Shown: positions 56,493 through 64,000 of the stretch, one piece after another
Numbering within the stretch: position 1 is the stretch's first letter
Layout of the letters: the number at the start of each line of letters is the position of its first letter
Source of the DNA: Adineta vaga
Taxonomy: Eukaryota; Rotifera
Assembly: GCA_021613535.1 (NCBI GenBank)
Contig: CP075492.1
Coordinates: 18,042,001 to 18,106,000 of the forward strand
Direction: 5' to 3'
Length of the DNA: 64,000 nt
Program-made: the position numbers and the translations under genes
The notes under the pieces: generated by a model
Seen by the model: the letters and a program-made list of their open reading frames with translations, nothing else
Told to the model about the DNA's origin: nothing
The model's database searches: none

Positions 56493-59312
56493 TTATTCGG
56501 ATTCTATACCAATGCATATAACAAAACCATTAACATATCCTGGATAAGGATCAACTGATGTAATTTCTGTTTCTTCTTGTGATTTCAATTGTTTAACGCG
56601 CAAATCGTACTCTATATGAAATAATTGAGCAATAAAAGACTGACGATGAAAATTTAACTTATAATAAATATCAGCTATATGATAATAGATTGCACTAACA
56701 ACACAATCAGTATCCAGAGGTAATGCTTTCATTCGCCATAGAGAAAGAGCTATAAATAAATGTTTTAATGCAGCATTATAATTTTTTGTAAATTTAAAAT
56801 ATGTACCAAGGAGAGTATGAGAACGGATAATATTTGTATTTGCAATACCTATAGAAGATGAATTATATAGATGAAGAGCATATTTTAAAGATTTGATTGC
56901 ATTTTTAAATTTACACATCTTTTCATAGACACATGATAGATTTTGATATCGTTGTGGAAGAAGATGATCGTTAGTTGATGAATAATTTATAGATTTTTTA
57001 AAACATTCAATAGATTGATCATATTCTTTCAATGTATAATAAACATGAGCAAGATTTTCAATAGCTTTTGGTAAATAAGAAGAATGTGATGTTAAAATAT
57101 CGATCGCATGCATAAGGTTACTTCGACTAGCTTCTAAAATGGTCAAATCAGTTTTTGAAGAAGATTGCCGATGAAAAATCAATTGAAATGATCCAAGATT
57201 GTAAAATGTTATTCCAATTAATATATGATTGGTAGGTAAATTTTGTTTTCGAATTGAAAGAACATATTCAATATATGAAATACATTGAAGAAAATTATAT
57301 TTCGGAAAAAATATATATACTACTATATACATATAAATGTTTGCAAGAGCTAAACCATTGATTGTCTTTCCATAGATATGTGCTAATTGTTCAAATGTTT
57401 TTCTTGTCATATCATATTGTTCCATATTAATATATAATTGACCAATACGTATATGTGTTTTAATGACTAGTTCCTTATCCTGTCGGCGTGAACATCGAAA
57501 AATCTCAAGAGCATTTTGATAATATTCCATAGCTTGTTTAATCTCATTTCTATTACGATAATAATCACCTAAATTTAGATATGTATAACCTAGATGATAA
57601 TGATTAGAAGGTAATATATTTTTTTGAATATTTAATGCTTTTTCTAAATAATTAACACCAAGACGTAATGCACCAATATTAATATAAGCTAAACCCATAT
57701 CATGATAGATTTCTGCCAGCTTCATTGTTTCACCTTCGACACATTCTAATTCACTTGCTTCATGATAATATTGAAGTGCACGATAAGAATTATGTTTACC
57801 TAAATATGTTACACCAATATTATAAAAAATTTCTGTGCATTCATAAATTGATTTAACAAGTTTAAGAGCATTATAATGATTTTCAAGAGCTTGATCATAT
57901 TCTCCCATTTCTTTTAATACATTTCCAAGAGTACTATAATGAATAAGATGGTCATTTGTATATCTTAACATTAATTGACAATAATCACGTGCTGCTTCAT
58001 ATTCTTCCATTTGATAAAGTACTTGACCAAGATTCTTATCTTCAAATTCTTTTAACATATAGGAAAAAAGAGAATCTTCATTTGGATCAGTAAGATATAT
58101 ATTAACAGACCATCGATCAGATATTTTATCATACATAACATTTTCAACACGAAAAACACATCCCATGGATAAAAGTATTTCAGGCTCATTTTTCATGTTA
58201 CTATAAGTAGAAATATCAGCAAAGATGGCAGATAAAACACGACGATCAAGCATTATTTGAAAAATAACAGCAACAGTTGCTTTTTCTTCACATTTTTGAG
58301 CAAATGCGATCGCAAGTTCTTCATCTGAAGTAGTGGATAAAAATGAATTAATACACACCAATCCACCAATGTTATTTTTTAATAAATCAAGATCATGTGG
58401 AAATATTCCTTGACCACGATAAACTAAAAATTTATTGTGTAGATCCTCCTCTTCCTTATCATCATCTTTATAAACTATTGGATATTGTTCTTGATGAAGT
58501 ATCTTCAATTCATTATGTAATTTAACAATAAAATAACGATATTTAATAATTGAATTCCAATGATGAGAATGTAATGCACTATTAATTGAACGATAAATAA
58601 AAGAATCTTGTGACCACCAATGAATTGTCGAATGTTGATTTTCATTAAGTTCAAATTTGTCAATCTTTTTTAATCCATTTGTATCTTTAATGTATTGAGC
58701 ACGGCATTCATCAATCATTATTTGTCGAATAAAATTTATTGATGGATCAGTATTATGTGAACGTATAAAAGCAGCAAGTATTACTTGAAAACGAAGATGT
58801 TCAGTTTGTTGTTCATCAATATCATCAATTGTATGTAAATGTTTAACAAGAAGATTAAATGGATTTATTAAAATTGTTGTAAAACTTTCTTGTGATTTTA
58901 TATTATAACATAAATGACGAATTAATTTACTTAAATATTTAGATGGACCACAAATAATTGGAGAAGTTTTAATAAATATATTATTAACTAATTGTTTAAT
59001 CGATGAAATTTCATCCAAAATATAAATAAATATAAATTGTTCAAGTTGATAAACAAATGATAAAGCTTGAATACCTTGAAAATCCGAAAGAATAAAATAA
59101 ATTGTTTGTGAAAGACAATTACTAATATAATCAATACAATTATTTATATCAGTAAATATCAACAATTTTGGAAAAGTATCTAATAATTCTTTTTCATATT
59201 GAGTATCTTTTTCAATTTCATTAATATTATATTCATTTATAGAATGAAACCAAACAATAGTTGACATTGATATAACACTATAATATTTTTTTTTCAAGAA
59301 ATAATTATACAA
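56493..59312 (-). CDS. ADP-ribosyltransferase (ART) domain with TPR array
   Basis: A single-exon protein of 939 residues; the second in-frame Met (MSTIVWFHS, 59267) is an equally good start. The middle holds an R-S-E type mono-ADP-ribosyltransferase fold: FLVYRGQG (Arg299), INSFLSTTSD (Ser-Thr-Ser near 325-327) and NEPEILLSMG, an ExE pair (Glu376, Glu378) that suggests arginine as acceptor (family knowledge). The first 290 residues resemble the N-terminal region common to bdelloid ART proteins (FILSDFQGIQALSFVYQLEQ). From about 425 to 905 there are ten or more TPR-like helical pairs (LENHYNALKLVK, ALQYYHEASELE, AMEYYQNALEIF), kinesin-light-chain style. No signal peptide or TM. A cytoplasmic NAD-using enzyme with a TPR scaffold is likely. 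A decayed relative seems to lie at 59985-60250. Confidence 0.88.
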   Translation of the reverse strand: MYNYFLKKKYYSVISMSTIVWFHSINEYNINEIEKDTQYEKELLDTFPKLLIFTDINNCIDYISNCLSQTIYFILSDFQGIQALSFVYQLEQFIFIYILDEISSIKQLVNNIFIKTSPIICGPSKYLSKLIRHLCYNIKSQESFTTILINPFNLLVKHLHTIDDIDEQQTEHLRFQVILAAFIRSHNTDPSINFIRQIMIDECRAQYIKDTNGLKKIDKFELNENQHSTIHWWSQDSFIYRSINSALHSHHWNSIIKYRYFIVKLHNELKILHQEQYPIVYKDDDKEEEDLHNKFLVYRGQGIFPHDLDLLKNNIGGLVCINSFLSTTSDEELAIAFAQKCEEKATVAVIFQIMLDRRVLSAIFADISTYSNMKNEPEILLSMGCVFRVENVMYDKISDRWSVNIYLTDPNEDSLFSYMLKEFEDKNLGQVLYQMEEYEAARDYCQLMLRYTNDHLIHYSTLGNVLKEMGEYDQALENHYNALKLVKSIYECTEIFYNIGVTYLGKHNSYRALQYYHEASELECVEGETMKLAEIYHDMGLAYINIGALRLGVNYLEKALNIQKNILPSNHYHLGYTYLNLGDYYRNRNEIKQAMEYYQNALEIFRCSRRQDKELVIKTHIRIGQLYINMEQYDMTRKTFEQLAHIYGKTINGLALANIYMYIVVYIFFPKYNFLQCISYIEYVLSIRKQNLPTNHILIGITFYNLGSFQLIFHRQSSSKTDLTILEASRSNLMHAIDILTSHSSYLPKAIENLAHVYYTLKEYDQSIECFKKSINYSSTNDHLLPQRYQNLSCVYEKMCKFKNAIKSLKYALHLYNSSSIGIANTNIIRSHTLLGTYFKFTKNYNAALKHLFIALSLWRMKALPLDTDCVVSAIYYHIADIYYKLNFHRQSFIAQLFHIEYDLRVKQLKSQEETEITSVDPYPGYVNGFVICIGIESE

Positions 59313-59520
59313 TCAATTCACCTTTGCCAATAACTACGTCGTTTTTGACATTCTATATATACTTGATTTTATTACGCATAATTACTTTCGCTTAACCGTT
59401 ATTTTGTACATATATAAACAGTAAGAAAAAAATATTGAAACATAAAAATGATCTAAGTGAGAGTATATCGAAATAAAAATCTATTCGTTCTCATTCATTT
59501 ACTTTTATGATGCTGGTTTG
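59313..59520. other. 5' flank of the ART/TPR gene
   Basis: AT-rich. No confident promoter motif. Confidence 0.35.
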
Positions 59521-59836
59521 CAATGGCGTAGCCAGAAGGGGGGAGGACAAATGGATATTTGCCTACTAAACTTTTCGTTCTTTGAGATTTTTATTCTTGT
59601 CGATTTTCTTTCGGCATGCAAATGACGATCTTGAGTTTCTTTATCAAGAATTCAATACGATAATGACACATATTGAGACCTATCTGACTCGATAATAGGT
59701 TAAAGAAATTCGTCTAGGATGTATTCAGTACTAAATTATTCTATTTTATTTTTCTTATGTTTTGCTATTTCTACAATTTTTGTCAAGTTAAACACCTTTT
59801 GCCCATTTGTCTAGAAATTATGGCTACGTCACTTCT
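59521..59836. mobile_element. hAT-type MITE, 316 bp
   Basis: The left end CAATGGCGTAGCC and the right end, reverse-complemented AGAAGTGACGTAGCC, continue inward with matching ACAAATGG blocks. The 8 bp flanks CTGGTTTG (59513-59520) and ATGGTTTG (59837-59844) match in seven positions, the hAT target-site length. No coding capacity. A second hAT-type MITE is at 36486-36630. Confidence 0.65.
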
Positions 59837-59984
59837 ATGGTTTGTACATATGAATGAAATAAATATTAGATTTTCAATTGGAATATGTCTCTAGTGAATA
59901 TTTGATGGTTTCATTATGAAAATGATAACCAATGGATAAGGAATAATCAATCTATCTATAAAAAAAGATTTTATATTTGGATCA

Positions 59985-60250
59985 ATATAGATTTATAATA
60001 GTTTGATTAAAGATGTTACAAATTTAGAAGATGATGAAAAAATTATTCTTATTGCATCAGGATTTTTATGCCGACAGATGTTGTCTGTAGTAATTGATAT
60101 AAAATGAATTATACAAGTTTTTATCGTTGAATAATAAATCTTGTAACAAATATAGAAAGAATACGACGTTTATATTCTCCATCGATTGATTTTCAATGGA
60201 AAAAATTGTCTATTATTCCTTCAATATATATTCAGCTAATGAATATAATA
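59985..60250 (+). pseudogene. Decayed fragment related to the ART/TPR protein N-terminus
   Basis: The plus strand reads SLIKDVTNLEDDEKIILIAS, then GFLCRQMLSVVIDIK and, after stops, NIERIRRLYSPSIDFQW. The first part resembles the segment before the ART domain of the neighbouring protein (NCIDYIS, FILSDFQG). About 400 bp further (60727-60900) a second coding-like stretch (MLWKIIGSENHLDKSLNDL) could be a TPR relic. No intact frame remains. Confidence 0.4.
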
Positions 60251-60332
60251 TAATAATTCTCGAGTGGTTTAACTACAAGTATCTATTAGCTTCTTCTTCT
60301 TATTCCACTAATTGAAAAAATCATCAATTTCA

Positions 60333-60406
60333 TTGAGGGTTGGATAGGTGTGAGTTTGGTTGTGAGTGAGATTGATAAACAAATATACCGAACCCACCCT
60401 GTTTTG
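60333..60406. repeat. Telomere-like hairpin element, degenerate
   Basis: TTGAGGGTTGGATAGGTGTG faces CCGAACCCACCCTGTTTT across about 35 bp. Confidence 0.5.
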
Positions 60407-60939
60407 TAGCTTTATAGCTTATTGTGATACCTCATATTGTAAAGAATTGAATAATCTACAATAATATCGAATTAAAACTGTCCAAAAATTCGACATATAC
60501 AAATTATGGATTGTGTACAAACTTCATTTTCGACTCTTACACATGGCGTGCTCAAAGTAAAACAGTCTCAAGTCAGACAAAAATTTTGAATACCTATTCA
60601 GAAAGAGTACAATTTATATGGCTGGAAAAAGAACAGACGTTTTGTGAGAAGACTTTTGCAACAGAGATTAAATATTTATGAATCATAGATTCTCCATCAA
60701 TTGATGTTTATCTAATACGAACAACAATGCAAATAATGCTTTGGAAAATAATCGGATCTGAAAATCATCTTGATAAAAGTTTAAATGATTTAAAACATAT
60801 CGAAAATAATGAAAATATTACTGATAATGATCATTTGTTTGATATATTTGTTATTTATATGGATTTAGGACGATGACAATTATTGGCATTAGAGTGTTTA
60901 GATCGAGCTTTAATTTAATCAGATAATAATCTTCATCGA
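60407..60939. other. Intergenic with coding-like relics
   Basis: AT-rich. A coding-like patch on the plus strand at 60727-60900 is noted with the ART relic. Nothing else is seen. Confidence 0.35.
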
Positions 60940-61014
60940 ATCTTGAGGGTATGGGTGGGTTAGCAGTAAAAGAAAGACCTTAGCCTTCTTCCACCCACAC
61001 CCATACACCCAAAA
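60940..61014. repeat. Telomere-like hairpin element
   Basis: AATCTTGAGGGTATGGGTGG, then GTTAGC, a spacer of about 30 bp, then CCACCCACACCCATACACCC. Confidence 0.68.
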
Positions 61015-61228
61015 TCTGTTACTATATTTGAAAGAGAAAATTTTAATCTAAATTTTCGAAAATTAATCTCATGGTGAAATGTAACAATTCAAAAAAAACA
61101 AGAATTATTCGTCTCTCCCATTTCAATTGCATCATTCATATAATAAATATATTAATGAAGTTATTATAGAAGTGTATTTTCTTTCAAATTAAATGATAGA
61201 CCAAAAAAAAGAAAGCAAACAAACAATA

Positions 61229-63243
61229 TTAAGCCATTTGAATATCAAATTGTTGGACTCGATGATTATAAGAGTCTGCTACAAGGAGATTACCATCACT
61301 ATCGAATGCCAAACCTTCTGGACCGTTCAATAGTTTTACAGAGTTTCCTAAACCGTATGAATTACCAATAATAACATCTCCATGTGACGCACCATTGTAC
61401 CATCGCATCACTCGATTATTCCAATGGTCGGCTACATAGACTGTACCGAGCAGATCGATGACCACCCCTGCAGGACAGTTCAATTGTGAAAGATCATTTC
61501 CCATGTCATTGTTGCCAGCTACGACAATACCTTCTTTCATATCTTTCTCCCATTTCATTACACGATCGTTCCAAGAATCTGACACATACACAGACTGATC
61601 TCGATCAACAAAAATGTATGTCGGATGATTGAGTTGATTCAGATGATTACCTTGTCCATTGCCACCGGCGACTACATTTCCTTCTCTATCACCTTTTTGA
61701 TATTGTCTCACTTCATGCCTTTTTGTATCTGAAATGTAGAGTGATCCTTCTGCATCCATAGCCAATCCACGACATTTGATATTGTCTTTGATTATCTGTA
61801 GATCAGTAGTGCTTCTTCTAGGAGACCATCGTAACACTCGTCGATTCTTAGGATCGGAAATAATAAAATGTTTTGATTCCATGTCACAAATCACATTTGA
61901 AGGTTCATACAATTGATCATATTTATATCCATTTCGATTTTTATCAACTAATATTTGCCAGCTTTTTGTACTTCGATTTAATAGCATAATACGATGATTC
62001 AAACTATCAGCAATGAATATAGTTTGATTATCGCGACTCACACAAAGACCTTGAGGACAATGAAGTTTATTCGTTGTAGAATCATGATCATTACCACCGA
62101 CAATAGTAAGAGCGGTAGATTTCCATTTCGCATTGTGTGCAATATTGGGTATCACTACAAGACAAATTTATTTGATATGTTAAACAGTTTGACAGAGCTT
62201 AACATGAATTTGAAATTCAATTAATGAAGACAGTCATATTGGAGAATACGATTGCTATACGTAGGTAAAATGGTGCGATTTACAAACTGTTTGAACAGAT
62301 TTGTCTTTTTTTAAGTATTACTCTAATATGCTCTGGTAGTTAATCGAAAAGATTGAACTTATAATAAAAAACAATCACAACAGGTTCACTTATGGAAAGA
62401 TATAACCTAATTTTCTCACCTATCGAATATACAAATAATCAGACTTACTAATACTACTATTTGTATTTATCATCACTTTGTTGAAGTAGACTGGCTCATG
62501 TTGCCGTATTCCATTTATAGTTAACGGCTCCTGCGTCTGATTGCTTTGTGTTAACACATCGTTCGTTATGAGTTGGAAAAGATCTCGAATATCGATATTT
62601 TCTTTAGCGATATGTTTTAGCAATTTTTTACTAAACAAGTCATCACGAGATGTTTTATTAGCAGCACAAGATAACTGGATCAATGTTCCGTCAATTGGTT
62701 GAATTTCATGTAGACCTCTACCTCCATATACACCTAAAGAAAAACAAACATTGTCTTACAAAGTCATTAACGATATTACTTACCACGTGATTCTAATGTG
62801 CCGATTCGCCAATATGGTCTACAACAATCCAAAATACATACAGTTATGTGCGATGAAGGTTTCTCTACTAGACGATCGAATATTCTGTCAAAGTTACAGC
62901 CGATGTCTTGAACATCTGTATCAGTGTATATTCTATCATCATAAATAGGTATTAAATAATTTTGGTTGTTGACTTGGTTGGCATGACCAGAATAGTAGAA
63001 CAAAACTAAGTCACCATCTTTGATGTTTTCAGCGAATCTTTTCACATTTTCAAATACTTCTTCGGTCGTACGCACATCAATGTATAGTGTAATCTTAAAA
63101 TCGATTCTTTTGAGAATAGTTGACAGCTCTATAGCATTGATGATAGACTGACTTAGTTGATTGTTTGGTCGACGGTAATTTCCATTACCAATAATCAATG
63201 CTAACTTTTGATAATTAGATGAACTCTTTGCAGAACTTTCCAT
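61229..63243 (-). CDS. Caspase-like (C14) peptidase fused to an NHL propeller
   Basis: Three exons, 63243-62784, 62733-62449, 62154-61229 (460, 285, 926 bp), join in phase 1 both times (CGTG|GTAAGT, ATTA|GTAAGT donors) and encode 556 residues. The first part has the caspase/paracaspase fold: KLALIIGNGNYRR, FYYSGHA with His87 and ILDCCRP with Cys141 before Arg as the catalytic dyad. The second exon completes the small-subunit region (IQPIDGTLIQLSCAAN, then LFQLITNDVL). The third exon gives about six NHL blades (NHRIMLL, VVAGGNGQGN, YVADHWNNRVMRW). The start at 63243 follows a short leader in the same frame; the start further up at 63411 would add a hydrophobic stretch without support. A sensor propeller coupled to a death-fold protease is the natural reading (inference). 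Confidence 0.85.
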
Positions 63244-64000
63244 AGTAAATCTATATCTGTAATAGTATATAAAACAATCTTTCGCAGGTTTTTGAATAAA
63301 AAAAGGAAGAAAACTAATTTGGTTTTGGAAAATGATGTTATGGGAGAATTTGCGAGAGATGTCGAGAACGACGCGAATGATGAATTTAATGAAGTTGATC
63401 GTTACCTTCAAACAAAATAAATCATTAAAATAGTGGAATAAACACTCCCTAATATTTGCACGACTTGCTGTGGAGTTCCAGCAAATTCGGCTAGACAGAT
63501 TTTAGAAAAACCAAATGTTGTAGGTTTGTCGATGATAAGTGATATTGTTTTTGTTTATTTATTTACTCTATAATTTGAAACAGAGTGAATGAAATTGTAT
63601 AAAACATTGATATGAATCAGTGATTGATATCATTATCTGATTAGTTAATCTGGGTATTTCGCATATTTCAGTAAGTTACAAATATCTATTTTTCTACATT
63701 AAAAAGGCATACTTCATCGTTTCTAGTGACATTTTGGATTGATAAACGATCAGATGATTTCAAAAAATGATGTCTAAAAATTTTTTTTATCTTCTAAATG
63801 GAACAAAAACATACATTTAATCAGATTGTTTTCATAGATAGCTTAGAATATTTGTTCACAATGGAATGTAATAAAGTTTTTAATAAGCCACAAAGGTGAG
63901 AACATTTCAAGAAACTGTATACATTTGTAGAAAGAAAAAAATATTTCTTACAAAGAGATGATTATAAATTTGTGTTCGATTCAATCTGATTGTTTAGTCG
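63244..64000. other. 5' flank of the caspase-NHL gene, no other feature seen
   Basis: AT-rich. No coding pattern or repeat recognised up to the window end. Confidence 0.4.

Overview
The window looks like AT-rich, intron-poor animal DNA, most likely from a bdelloid rotifer. The introns are very short (about 45-100 bp, GT-AG). The gene content is a typical bdelloid mix: FG-GAP propeller proteins, NHL proteins, an ADP-ribosyltransferase with TPRs, F-box, LDLa/EGF 7TM receptors, rhodopsin-like GPCRs and a UGT. Short interstitial tracts of GTGTGGG, close to the telomeric repeat reported for bdelloids (TGTGGG), are scattered throughout. The genus cannot be fixed from the sequence, and all gene calls rest on motifs read by eye.

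Layout, left to right. 1-9 kb: a broken LicD-type gene at the edge, a 0.63 kb foldback element, a UDP-glycosyltransferase, a dead Tc1-type transposon with both ends intact, a 7TM receptor and a three-exon leucine-rich-repeat remnant. 9-19 kb: an interrupted zinc-binding ORF, a five-exon membrane-anchored FG-GAP protein (minus strand), a fragment of an AAA ATPase lying between two hairpin elements, a secreted M48 metalloprotease with its own TATA box, and a decayed unknown gene. 19-30 kb: two large paralogous LDLa/EGF/7TM receptor genes facing each other tail to tail; the plus copy is a pseudogene and the minus copy is open over 1672 codons. 30-37 kb: a secreted protein of unknown function, a second rhodopsin-like receptor, a small phospholipase A2, a RING-finger pseudogene and a hAT-type MITE. 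37-43 kb: what first looks like four genes reads, after splicing, as one 10-exon gene of 1788 codons, with three repeated Cys-rich ectodomain modules, seven membrane segments and a C-terminal FG-GAP propeller. 43-53 kb: F-box protein, B-box/NHL protein, secreted FG-GAP protein and an APH-family kinase. 53-64 kb: a candidate amidated neuropeptide precursor, an exonuclease-like pseudogene, an ART/TPR protein, a second hAT MITE and a caspase-NHL fusion.

Themes. Much of the coding DNA specifies cell-surface or secreted proteins. FG-GAP propellers occur on three different N-terminal scaffolds, and an NHL exon of identical length (926 bp) and phase is joined to a B-box in one gene and to a caspase domain in another, which points to exon shuffling. 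About 25 dispersed hairpin elements with telomere-like arms punctuate the intergenic DNA, and several gene fragments end beside them. The genes are independent eukaryotic units, so no operon logic applies.
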